Shown: positions 27,662 to 35,478 of the stretch, piece after piece | Numbering within the stretch: position 1 is the stretch's first letter | Layout: each line of letters opens with the position of its first letter | Source: Cystobacterineae bacterium | GTDB taxonomy: Bacteria; Myxococcota; Myxococcia; Myxococcales; Myxococcaceae | Length of the DNA stretch: 64,000 nt | NCBI GenBank assembly: GCA_009782175.1 | Contig: WRKR01000006.1 | Span: 17,915 to 81,914 of the forward strand | Direction: 5' to 3' | Position numbers and translations under genes: made by a program | The notes under the pieces: model-generated | Seen by the model: only the letters and a program-made list of their open reading frames with translations | Databases searched by the model: none | Told to the model about the DNA's origin: nothing

Positions 27662-29006
27662 CCCCACATTCCTCATTGTGGGTGGTGGGCTTGCAGGCAT
27701 GGCCTGCAACCTGAAATTGCGTGCTGCGGGCCACAGCACTTTGCTTTTGGAGTCCCAAAAAAACTTGGGCGGGAAAGTGGGCCTCAAGGAGGAGGGTGGC
27801 CTGTCTTTTGAAACAGGCCCCACCATGTTTACGGGGAGCCGCGCGGTGGTGTGGGAGTTGCTTGAGTTGCTTAAGCTTGAGGGAGAGGCCTTCCCCATCC
27901 CCAGGGAGGTTACTCTGCGCTATGTTGTACGCAAAGGCCGTATGCGCCCCTTGCAGCCTTCGCCCTTTTTTCTGGCGCGCTGCCTGGCCCTCTCATGGAA
28001 GGAGAAATGGGAAATTGCCACAGAGGCCTTCCGCAAAGCCTCTCCACCCGGCACAGAAGAAAGCGTGGAAGCCTTTTGCCTGCGCCGCTTTGGCCCCCAT
28101 GTTGCCCATGGCGTCGTCTCCACCATGTTGAGTGGCATTTTTGCTACCACCCCCGCCAAGTTGAGTGTGGAGGCCGCCCTCCCCATTTTGCCCCAGTGGG
28201 AAAAAGAGGCCGGCAGCGTCCTCAAGGGCGTCATCCGCCAGGCCAAACAGGCACAAAACCCCCGCAATGGCCTGTGGAGTTTGCGCGGCGGCATGGCCCA
28301 ACTGGGGCTTGTTGCACAACAGCAACTGCCTTGCTGGACAAACACTGAAGTTGAGGAAGTGTCCTTCCAAAACGACGGCTGCATGCTTCGCGTGCTGAGG
28401 GAGGGGCAGCCTCAAACACTGTGGGCCAAAGCCCTCTGCATTGCCACAGAGGCAGACGCCGCCGCTCAACTCGTGGAGCCTTTTTTGCCGGACGCCGCCC
28501 AAAGTTTGCGCAGCTTTTCTCATGCGCCTTTGGCCATGGTGCACTGGGCTGAAAACCGACCCAAGGAAAGCCGCCTGCCTGGAGGCATTGGCTTTTTGGC
28601 TTCTGCGCACTCGGGTATGTTTTCTCTGGGCACACTGTTTTTGGGCAACTATTTGCAAGAGGGAAGGGGCCCACGCTTTGTCTCCTTTGTCGGCGGTACA
28701 GAGTTTCCAGAGCGCGCCGAAGCCTCAGAGGCCCAAATGCACGCGGGCTTGCAAGCGGACTTGCGCCAATTGACGGGCGGCAATATGGGCCGCATTTGTT
28801 ATATTCAACGCTGGCCCAAAGCCATCGGCATTCCAGGCATTGGGCACCTCCAAAAAATAAAAACCCTGCATGCGCAAACCGGGCCCTTCCCCTTGGTGCT
28901 TGCAGGAAGTTATTGTGGTGCTTCGGCCATGCATGACGCCATCCAAAGCGGCTTTGGGGCCGCAGAGGTTTTGCTGCAAAAACTTGCTTCGGGAGGCCTT
29001 CGTTGA
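27651..29006 (+). CDS. hemY: Oxygen-dependent protoporphyrinogen oxidase
   Basis: Six-electron oxidation of protoporphyrinogen IX to protoporphyrin IX with FAD and O2. The 451-residue product opens with the dinucleotide-binding motif L-I-V-G-G-G-L-A-G-M-A and E-S at the end of strand 2. It keeps G-G-K-V and an F-E-T-G-P segment typical of the HemG/HemY oxidase family. The C-terminal FAD region is L-V-L-A-G-S-Y-C-G-A-S-A-M-H-D-A. No ATG is near, so the start is TTG 27651, preceded by GAGGAGG at 6 bases and lying inside the end of hemE. The TGA stop overlaps the hemA TTG start. An aerobic pathway is implied. Confidence 0.88.
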   Translation: MQPNPTFLIVGGGLAGMACNLKLRAAGHSTLLLESQKNLGGKVGLKEEGGLSFETGPTMFTGSRAVVWELLELLKLEGEAFPIPREVTLRYVVRKGRMRPLQPSPFFLARCLALSWKEKWEIATEAFRKASPPGTEESVEAFCLRRFGPHVAHGVVSTMLSGIFATTPAKLSVEAALPILPQWEKEAGSVLKGVIRQAKQAQNPRNGLWSLRGGMAQLGLVAQQQLPCWTNTEVEEVSFQNDGCMLRVLREGQPQTLWAKALCIATEADAAAQLVEPFLPDAAQSLRSFSHAPLAMVHWAENRPKESRLPGGIGFLASAHSGMFSLGTLFLGNYLQEGRGPRFVSFVGGTEFPERAEASEAQMHAGLQADLRQLTGGNMGRICYIQRWPKAIGIPGIGHLQKIKTLHAQTGPFPLVLAGSYCGASAMHDAIQSGFGAAEVLLQKLASGGLR

Positions 29007-30076
29007 GTTTCCCCTTTGCCATTGTCGGCGCCAACTACCGCGAGCTTTCTTCTACACAGCGCGCCGAGTTGTTTGCGCAGTTTTCAAACCCCAAGCTTTC
29101 AGGTGCACTCAAAAGCATGCAGGCCATTTCAGGCTCTGCGGCTGTTTTTACGTGCTCTCGCGCGGAGTGGGTGGTTTCCGCCAAACAGCCTCGGTGGACA
29201 ATGGATTTGGTTTTGGGGTTTTTGCTGAAGCAGGGTTTTGCACTCAAACAACTGCACAACCACAGTGGGCTTGCGGCGGTGGACTACCTCGTGCGCTTAA
29301 GCCTCGGTTTGGACTCTGTTGCAGAGGGGGAGCCTGCCGTCTCCCGCCAAGTTGTTAAAGCCTTCCAAACCGCCCACAAAGAGGGCACCTGTGACGAGCC
29401 TTTGCGCCGCATATGGAAGCAACTGGAGCTGGCCATTAACCGGCGCCGCGCGCTGAAACTCGACAAGCGTGGCCAAGGCGTGCAAACCCTCGTCATCAAC
29501 AAACTCAAAGCGTTGAGTTTTGCCGACGGCCATGTGTTGGTGTGGGGCAAAGGCCAAATTGGCACAGCCGTATGCGCGGCACTGCAGGCCGCGGAGCTTT
29601 CTCATGCAAGCTTCAGACGAAAAGAGTTGGCGGCTTTTGAGGCCGCACTGCCCTCCGCCCAGGCCGTTGTTGTTTGCACCGGGGCCCCCGCCCCCTATTT
29701 TGTTTTGCCCAAAATGAATGCGGCCAAACTCTGCATTGACTTGGGCTCCCCGGAGCAGGTGCTTTCAGCCCCAGGGTGGACAAAAATAAAACTCGATGAC
29801 TTGCTGGCCTCACCCTTGCTGAACCTCTGCAACACAGACCGAAAATTGCTTGAAGACATTGCAGAACAAACACTGGAAATATTGCGTGCCCAATTTAGCA
29901 AGGAGGCACGCTCCTCCACCCTGGCCAGCATCTCTCACCTCAAAACAGACTTTATGCTCAATGAATTGCCGCCACTTTTGGAAGGCTTGCCTGCGCAGCG
30001 CTCCCTCGCTATACGCCGCGCTGTTGCTCGCCTGACGCATGACATTATTTGCATTGCGAAGGAGTCCGAAGGATGA
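29003..30076 (+). CDS. hemA: Glutamyl-tRNA reductase
   Basis: Reduces glutamyl-tRNA to glutamate-1-semialdehyde with NADPH, the committed step of the C5 route. The catalytic cysteine lies in V-F-T-C-S-R-A-E-W (family consensus T-C-N-R-x-E). S-L-G-L-D-S-V-A-E-G-E matches the hairpin near the active site. The NADPH domain has V-L-V-W-G-K-G-Q-I-G-T, a drifted Rossmann motif. A short helical dimerisation domain ends the 357-residue protein. The start is TTG 29003, overlapping the hemY TGA and preceded by GGGAGG. The protein is divergent and shorter than the usual length of about 420, so identification rests on motifs plus locus. Confidence 0.88.
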   Translation: MSFPFAIVGANYRELSSTQRAELFAQFSNPKLSGALKSMQAISGSAAVFTCSRAEWVVSAKQPRWTMDLVLGFLLKQGFALKQLHNHSGLAAVDYLVRLSLGLDSVAEGEPAVSRQVVKAFQTAHKEGTCDEPLRRIWKQLELAINRRRALKLDKRGQGVQTLVINKLKALSFADGHVLVWGKGQIGTAVCAALQAAELSHASFRRKELAAFEAALPSAQAVVVCTGAPAPYFVLPKMNAAKLCIDLGSPEQVLSAPGWTKIKLDDLLASPLLNLCNTDRKLLEDIAEQTLEILRAQFSKEARSSTLASISHLKTDFMLNELPPLLEGLPAQRSLAIRRAVARLTHDIICIAKESEG

Positions 30077-31080
30077 AGCCCCTGATTGCCGGAACTCGAA
30101 AAAGTGACTTGGCCATGTGGCAAACCCAATGGGCAAGCAAGCTTCTGCAAGAGGCCATTTTGCGCAAAGAAGGCAAACCGGTGGAGGTGGCGCTTTGCCC
30201 CATGGTTACGCGCGGCGACAAGGACTTGTCCGCGCGCCTTGCGGGAAAACTTGAGAAAGGGTTTTTTACGCAGGAGTTGGAGGCCGCCTTGCGCAGCGGC
30301 GACATTGACTTTGCTGTGCACTCCCTCAAAGACTTGCCTACGCGCTCCCCGGAGGACTTGTGCGTGGGCGCCGTTTTGCCGCGCGCCCCCGTCTGTGACT
30401 GGCTGATTGCAAAACCCTCCGCCCTCGACAAGGCCGCCTCCCCCGAGCGGCTTCCCCTGCTGCCCCAAAGCCGCGTGGGCTCCTCCTCTGTACGCAGGGA
30501 AGCCCTGCTTCTCCACTTTGGAAATGCCCTGCAGGTGCTCCCCCTGCGTGGCAATGTGCCTACGCGGTTAGAAAAACTTTGCAGCCCACACTATGAAGCC
30601 ATTGTGGTGGCCGCCGCAGGCCTCCTTCGCCTGGAAGCCACGCTTTCTTCCTTCACCGTGTTTGAGTTAAACCCCAGGCGCTGGACACCCGCCCCCGGAC
30701 AGGGCGCCGTCGCCATCCAATGCCGCACCAAAGACGCCGCCTTGAGAGAGCGCCTCCAATATATTTCCGAGGTGGCCACGCAGGAGGCGGTGGAGTTGGA
30801 GCGCGCCTATTTGCGCGCATTGGAGGGGGGCTGCACCACCCCCTTTGGCTGTTGGTATGACGGTAGCCATGCACACCTCGGGCTGCAAGTGCACAAGCAA
30901 TGGCATGGCGCCCACTTTCGGCCCCCTCGCTTGGGCAGCGGCGAAGACGGTGGCCCATGGGACAGCACGGCCCTCCTCCAACAATTGGAGGAGTTGAATA
31001 TGCCCTCTTCTGCTTCCACACCGCCTTCCACACCTAGGGAGTATAATGATGAGCTCAAATGGTTATATAGAGAAGCCTGA
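30073..31080 (+). CDS. hemC: Hydroxymethylbilane synthase (porphobilinogen deaminase)
   Basis: Polymerises four porphobilinogens into hydroxymethylbilane. The 335-residue protein shows G-T-R-K-S-D-L-A-M-W-Q-T, D-F-A-V-H-S-L-K-D-L-P-T, G-S-S-S-V-R-R-E-A, and the dipyrromethane-cofactor cysteine in L-E-G-G-C-T-T-P-F-G. ATG 30073 overlaps the hemA TGA and has a GGAG upstream. The C-terminal 35 residues extend into hemL, which starts 35 bases before this stop. Confidence 0.94.
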   Translation: MKPLIAGTRKSDLAMWQTQWASKLLQEAILRKEGKPVEVALCPMVTRGDKDLSARLAGKLEKGFFTQELEAALRSGDIDFAVHSLKDLPTRSPEDLCVGAVLPRAPVCDWLIAKPSALDKAASPERLPLLPQSRVGSSSVRREALLLHFGNALQVLPLRGNVPTRLEKLCSPHYEAIVVAAAGLLRLEATLSSFTVFELNPRRWTPAPGQGAVAIQCRTKDAALRERLQYISEVATQEAVELERAYLRALEGGCTTPFGCWYDGSHAHLGLQVHKQWHGAHFRPPRLGSGEDGGPWDSTALLQQLEELNMPSSASTPPSTPREYNDELKWLYREA

Positions 31081-32371
31081 ATGCGCACAGCGCTCTTTGG
31101 AGTTGCACCAAAGGGCCAAGCAACTCATGCCCGACGGCGTGAGCAGCCCCGTGCGCGCCTTTCGGCATGTGGGGGGCCGCCCCATTTATGTTTCTCGCGG
31201 AGAGGGCTCTGCCTTCATCGACGAGGACGGGCGGCATTTTGTGGATTATTGCATGGGGTGGGGGGCGCTTATTGTGGGCCACGCCTACCCCACGGTGGTG
31301 GAGGCGGTACAAAAAACCGCACGCGACGGCCTGTGCTTTGGCACCTGCCACCGCAATGAAATTGCACTCGCAGAGCTGATAACAGAAGCCTTCACCCCCT
31401 TGGATATGGTGCGCTTTGTCTGCTCCGGCACCGAGGCTGTGGCCACGGCTTTGCGCCTTGCCCGCGCGGCTACGGGGCGCCCCTTGTTGGTTAAATTTTC
31501 AGGCTGCTACCACGGGCATGCCGACGCCATGCTGGTAAAGGCTGGCAGCGGCGCTGCGGAGCAGCAGCTGGCGGAAAGCGAGGGCGTCACCGCCTCCACC
31601 ATTGCCGACACCCTTGTTTTGCCTCTGGGCTCTCCCCAACGCCTCGAGGATGCCTTTGCCAAACATGGCGACCACATTGCCGCGGTTATTGTGGAGCCTT
31701 TGCCTGCCAACAACGGCCTTTTGCCGCAACCTCCCGCATGGCTTAGGCAAGTGCGCGCACTCACGCAGCAGCATGGCGCTTTGCTTATTTTCGACGAGGT
31801 TATTAGTGGCTTTCGCTTCGGCTTTGGTGGCTATGGACGCCTTGTTGCCGACATAGAGGCGGACATGGTGACGCTTGGAAAAATTGTCAGCGGAGGGCTT
31901 GCCGTGGGCGCTGTGGTGGGCACAAGCAAACTCATGCAAAAGCTGGCACCCTCAGGCGGCGTCTACCAGGCCGGCACCCAGGCCGGCAACCCCGTGGGGC
32001 TTGCCGCTGGCATTGCCTGCCTCAAAACCCTCAAAGAGGCCTGGCCCTATGAGAAACTCCACACCCTGGGCAACCAGCTGGAGGCCGCCATGCAAAAGGG
32101 GGGGGCCGCCGCCTATTTTCGGCGCCAGGGGAGTTTGTTTTGGCTTTGTCTAGACGGCCAGGGAAAACTTCCGGACAATGCCGAGCAGTTCCCAAGCAAC
32201 ATGGGGAAAAAATTCCACCCCGCCTATGCCACCTGGCTTTCTAAGGGCATTTATATGCCTCCCTCTTCCTATGAGGTGGGGTTTTTGAGTGCCGTCCACA
32301 AGAGTGCAGAAGTGGAAGCCTTGGCGCGCGCGCTGACAGAGGCCGTCCATGAAACTCAAAAAATGGGTTAG
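31046..32371 (+). CDS. hemL: Glutamate-1-semialdehyde 2,1-aminomutase
   Basis: PLP enzyme that converts glutamate-1-semialdehyde to 5-aminolevulinate. It is 441 residues with class-III aminotransferase features: P-D-G-V-S-S-P-V-R-A-F, R-F-V-C-S-G-T-E-A-V-A-T-A-L-R-L-A-R, the Asp of L-I-F-D-E-V-I-S-G-F-R, and the Schiff-base lysine in L-G-K-I-V-S-G-G. The first ATG is 31046, with a second at 31049. It overlaps hemC by 35 bases and the histidine-kinase gene by 23 bases, so expression is closely coupled. Confidence 0.95.
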   Translation: MMSSNGYIEKPECAQRSLELHQRAKQLMPDGVSSPVRAFRHVGGRPIYVSRGEGSAFIDEDGRHFVDYCMGWGALIVGHAYPTVVEAVQKTARDGLCFGTCHRNEIALAELITEAFTPLDMVRFVCSGTEAVATALRLARAATGRPLLVKFSGCYHGHADAMLVKAGSGAAEQQLAESEGVTASTIADTLVLPLGSPQRLEDAFAKHGDHIAAVIVEPLPANNGLLPQPPAWLRQVRALTQQHGALLIFDEVISGFRFGFGGYGRLVADIEADMVTLGKIVSGGLAVGAVVGTSKLMQKLAPSGGVYQAGTQAGNPVGLAAGIACLKTLKEAWPYEKLHTLGNQLEAAMQKGGAAAYFRRQGSLFWLCLDGQGKLPDNAEQFPSNMGKKFHPAYATWLSKGIYMPPSSYEVGFLSAVHKSAEVEALARALTEAVHETQKMG

Positions 32372-33371
32372 GCAAAACGTAGAGGTCCTCATCCTCACAC
32401 TGCTGCTTTTGGCAACGGCGCCACTCATGGCGTGGTGGGCCATCCTCATGCACAGCAACTTTGTGGACATGCATGAGATGCAGGCGCAGCTTTTGCTCGA
32501 AACACGCTCCGCGGGCGCAGAGCTCAACCGCCAATTGGCAGAGCTGGACACTTTTACGAAGCGCAAATTGTTTATGGTGTGGGGAGAGGCCAGCCTTGCC
32601 TGCCTCTTGTTCCTCACCTCCGCTGTGGTTTTGTTTGCACTCGCCCGGCGGCGCGGCGTTGAATATAGGCGCATGCAAAGCCTTTTGCAGCTTACCACGC
32701 ATGAGTTAAAAACACCTCTGGCGGCTATACGCGCACTCTTGCAAAGCCTGCAGCTGGGCAGCATTCCCGCAGAGCGCCGCATGGAAATGTTGCGCCAGGG
32801 CCTTCATGAGTGCAACCGCTTGGAGCATTTGGCCGAAACCACCCTCGCATACCAGCGCTCTGTGGCCAAAGCCACCAACCGCAGCGAAGTTTTGGAAACC
32901 TCCGCCTTCCTCAAAGCCCTTCTCTTGCACCGCAGCCAAACCTTCCCTGATGTTTTCCACCAGTGGACTCCCCCCGCGCACACCACCTATGTTAAGGCGG
33001 ATGCCGACAGCCTTCGCGTCATCCTCGAAAACCTCCTGGACAATGCGCGCAAATATGGTGGTGGGGAAATATGCCTCGAGGAAAAAAAGGTGGGGGCCCT
33101 GTGGAAAATTTCCATTCGCGACAAAGGCCAGGGCTTTGAGCCGCAATATGCCGAAGCCCTCTTTGAGCCTTTTGTGAGGCTTCCGGGAAAACACTCACAC
33201 TTCCACGGGAATGGCCTTGGCCTCTACCTCTCCAGGCGCCTGGCCCAGGGCATGGGCGGAAAACTCTATGCCAGAAGCGAGGGCCTGGGCAAAGGCAGCT
33301 GCTTTGTGCTGGAAATTCCGCTGGCCACAGAGCAGGAAATGCCCAAAGCCCAAGCGGTGAATAGGGAATAG
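32349..33371 (+). CDS. Membrane sensor histidine kinase in heme operon
   Basis: A compact 340-residue sensor kinase. TM1 is about residues 12-33 and TM2 about 77-99. They enclose a periplasmic loop of roughly 43 residues with His35 and His42 near the membrane. No HAMP domain intervenes: the H-box L-T-T-H-E-L-K-T-P-L with His118 follows TM2 directly. The ATPase part has N-L-L-D-N-A-R-K-Y, D-K-G-Q-G-F and G-N-G-L-G-L-Y-L-S. The gene begins inside hemL (23-base overlap), so it is translated with heme enzymes. Its likely partner is the response regulator at 34780. Sensing of heme, oxygen or redox state is an inference from position only. Confidence 0.92.
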   Translation: MKLKKWVRQNVEVLILTLLLLATAPLMAWWAILMHSNFVDMHEMQAQLLLETRSAGAELNRQLAELDTFTKRKLFMVWGEASLACLLFLTSAVVLFALARRRGVEYRRMQSLLQLTTHELKTPLAAIRALLQSLQLGSIPAERRMEMLRQGLHECNRLEHLAETTLAYQRSVAKATNRSEVLETSAFLKALLLHRSQTFPDVFHQWTPPAHTTYVKADADSLRVILENLLDNARKYGGGEICLEEKKVGALWKISIRDKGQGFEPQYAEALFEPFVRLPGKHSHFHGNGLGLYLSRRLAQGMGGKLYARSEGLGKGSCFVLEIPLATEQEMPKAQAVNRE

Positions 33372-33491
33372 GTAACCGTGCTTTAAGTGTGCTGTTGGGG
33401 CGTAGCCTTTATGCTGAGGACTGAGGTTGTCGGCTCTCTAAACCCGAAAACACGCTGGAGCCGGTGGCTTCTGCATGAGATGCTAGAGAAT

Positions 33492-34652
33492 ATGCATATG
33501 CAAATTATCCACGTAGGTATTCTCCTGCTGTTGGTAGTGGCCATAATAGCATGGGGACGTTGGCTGCTTTTTAGAAAAAAACATTCCTCAACACCTGAAG
33601 CTTGCCCAGTGAGCCATGAAAGCGATGCAGAGAGCGCAGAGAGCGCAGAGGGCACAGAGAGCGCAGAAGGTGCAGAGAGTGAAGGGGAGGCAGCCCAAAT
33701 AGAAGCCTTGCATCGCCAAGCTGAGCAAGGAGATGCCGACGCGCAATTCAGCCTTGGGCAGATGTATTATGGAGGCGAGGGAGTTGAGCAGAGTTTTGAG
33801 AAGGCGGCAATGTGGTACCAGAAAGTGGCAGAGCAGGGGAATGCGAATGCTCAGCACAACCTTGGCGTCATGTATGAGCAGGGCGTGGGTGTTTCCCAGG
33901 ACGGCGAAGCCGCTGCCCAGTGGTATACCCGGGCCGCAGAGCAGGGCAACAGCTTCTCCCAAACCTGCCTTGGCGTCATGTATGTCGAAGGTAATGGGGT
34001 GCCTCAAAGCGATAAAAAAGCGGCTGAGTGGTTTTCCAAAGCGGCCGCTCAAGGGCGTAGCCAAGCACAATATAGCCTGCTTCGCCTTCTCAAAACGTCT
34101 TTGGATGAGGCTTTGCCTCAAGAGGACAAAAGCATTATTGCGGAGCTGACCAAAGCCGCCGAACAAGGGGATGCGCAAGCTCAATACCAACTTGGCGAAA
34201 CCTATTGCTTTGGCGGCAAAATGACAGCGCTTATTCTCTTCGCTGACCTTGCATTGTATTTTTCTGAAGAGCAAAACTACGAAAAGGCGGCTTATTGGTA
34301 TGCCCAAGCCGCCCACCAGGGACATGCAAAAGCGCAAAATAGCCTTGGCGTCATGTATTATTTTGGACTGGGTGTGCCTCAAGACACGACAACCGCTGCG
34401 CACTGGTATACCCAAGCGGCCCAGCAGGGGCATGTGAGAGCTCAAACCTGCCTTGGCCTGATGTATTGCGATGGGGATGGGGTGCCCATGGACCCTCAAA
34501 AAGCCGTGGAGTGGTTTCGCCAAGCCGCCGAGCAGGGCTATGCGAAAGCGCAACGCAACTTGGGCGAAATGTACCTTAAGGGACAAGGCGTCGCGCGCGA
34601 CGAGCACAAAGGCCATGCGTGGTTGCAGAAAGCCTACCAGCAGAAGACTTAA
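33492..34652 (+). CDS. Membrane-anchored Sel1-repeat protein
   Basis: A 386-residue protein with one N-terminal membrane helix (I-L-L-L-L-V-V-A-I-I-A-W), a Ser/Ala/Glu-rich linker made of a 9-bp DNA repeat, and at least seven Sel1-type helical repeats. The repeats read A-x-x-x-L-G-x-M-Y-x-x-G-x-G-V-x-x-x-x-x-x-A-A-x-W-Y/F-x-x-A-A-x-Q-G. One central repeat is degenerate. Sel1 repeats mediate protein-protein contacts; a periplasmic or cytoplasmic scaffold is likely. The start is uncertain (ATG 33480, 33492 or 33498; the frame opens at 33387). The gene sits between a histidine kinase and its likely response regulator, with a ttaagtg-type palindrome near each end. Confidence 0.88.
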   Translation: MHMQIIHVGILLLLVVAIIAWGRWLLFRKKHSSTPEACPVSHESDAESAESAEGTESAEGAESEGEAAQIEALHRQAEQGDADAQFSLGQMYYGGEGVEQSFEKAAMWYQKVAEQGNANAQHNLGVMYEQGVGVSQDGEAAAQWYTRAAEQGNSFSQTCLGVMYVEGNGVPQSDKKAAEWFSKAAAQGRSQAQYSLLRLLKTSLDEALPQEDKSIIAELTKAAEQGDAQAQYQLGETYCFGGKMTALILFADLALYFSEEQNYEKAAYWYAQAAHQGHAKAQNSLGVMYYFGLGVPQDTTTAAHWYTQAAQQGHVRAQTCLGLMYCDGDGVPMDPQKAVEWFRQAAEQGYAKAQRNLGEMYLKGQGVARDEHKGHAWLQKAYQQKT

Positions 34653-34680
34653 AATAGTGCACTTTAAGTGCAGGACTTGA
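34650..34680. repeat. Palindromic repeat core fragment
   Basis: Just after the Sel1 gene stop, tgcactttaagtgca (34658-34672) is a near-perfect palindrome related to the tgcacttaagtgca core of the interspersed repeat. A degraded counterpart (gtgctttaagtgtgc) lies just before the Sel1 frame at about 33379-33393. Confidence 0.5.
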
Positions 34681-34779
34681 GCCAAAATGAAGTATGAAGC
34701 ACTCCGGGAGGGCTCTCTCTTGCCGCCATAGGGCGCCAGACGACACAAGGAAGGCCCTGCCCCCGAAGAGAGGAGGCCC

Positions 34780-35472
34780 ATGCCTGAGCAAATTCTCGTT
34801 GTGGAAGATGAAGCCCTGGTGAGGGATTTAATTGTGTTAAACCTCGAGCACATGGGTTTTTCCGTTATGGCCACCGACAACTTTGTGGCGGGTTACCGCG
34901 CATTGCTTTTGGAGTCCCCCTCGCTGGCCATTATTGACATTATGCTGCCTGACGGTGACGGCTTTGCGCTGACGCGCAAGGCGCGCGACAACGGCGTTTT
35001 GTGCCCCATCCTCATGCTGACGGCGCGCTCAGACGCGGCCGACAAAGTGCGCGGACTGGACTGCGGCGCGGATGACTACCTCACCAAACCCTTCGACGTG
35101 CCCGAGCTTTTGGCGCGCGTGCGCGCCTTGCTGCGCCGCCAGGCAGGCCAAAAAACACCTCCCGTGCGCTATGAGTTGGGCCGCTTTTGGGTGCGCCTCG
35201 ATACGGGCCAGGCCCAAACCAACGAGGGGGAGCTGGTGCTCAGCGACAAGGAGTTGCGGCTTTTTACGCTGTTTGCCAAACACGAGGACAGGGTGCTTTC
35301 TCGCGCTGACATTCTCGAGGAGGTGTGGGGCATGGATGCTTTCCCCACAGACCGCACGGTTGACAATTTTGTGCTGCGCCTGCGCAAGCTGTTTGAAGAA
35401 GACTCGGACAACCCCAGGCACTTTGTGACGCTGCGCGGACGCGGCTATAGCTTTAGGAAAACACCCTCTTAG
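34780..35472 (+). CDS. OmpR-family response regulator
   Basis: A 230-residue two-component regulator. The receiver domain has the acidic pair E9-D10, the phosphoacceptor Asp53 in A-I-I-D-I-M-L-P-D-G-D-G, Thr in M-L-T-A-R, and the conserved lysine in Y-L-T-K-P-F. The C-terminal winged helix is of OmpR/PhoB type (E-L-R-L-F, D-R-T-V-D-N-F-V-L-R-L-R-K, R-G-R-G-Y-S-F). A strong GAGAGGAGG site precedes ATG 34780. It lies 6 bp upstream of hemH and 3' of the kinase, separated from it by the Sel1 gene. The kinase at 32349 is its probable partner. Confidence 0.95.
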   Translation: MPEQILVVEDEALVRDLIVLNLEHMGFSVMATDNFVAGYRALLLESPSLAIIDIMLPDGDGFALTRKARDNGVLCPILMLTARSDAADKVRGLDCGADDYLTKPFDVPELLARVRALLRRQAGQKTPPVRYELGRFWVRLDTGQAQTNEGELVLSDKELRLFTLFAKHEDRVLSRADILEEVWGMDAFPTDRTVDNFVLRLRKLFEEDSDNPRHFVTLRGRGYSFRKTPS

Positions 35473-35478
35473 CCTGCC

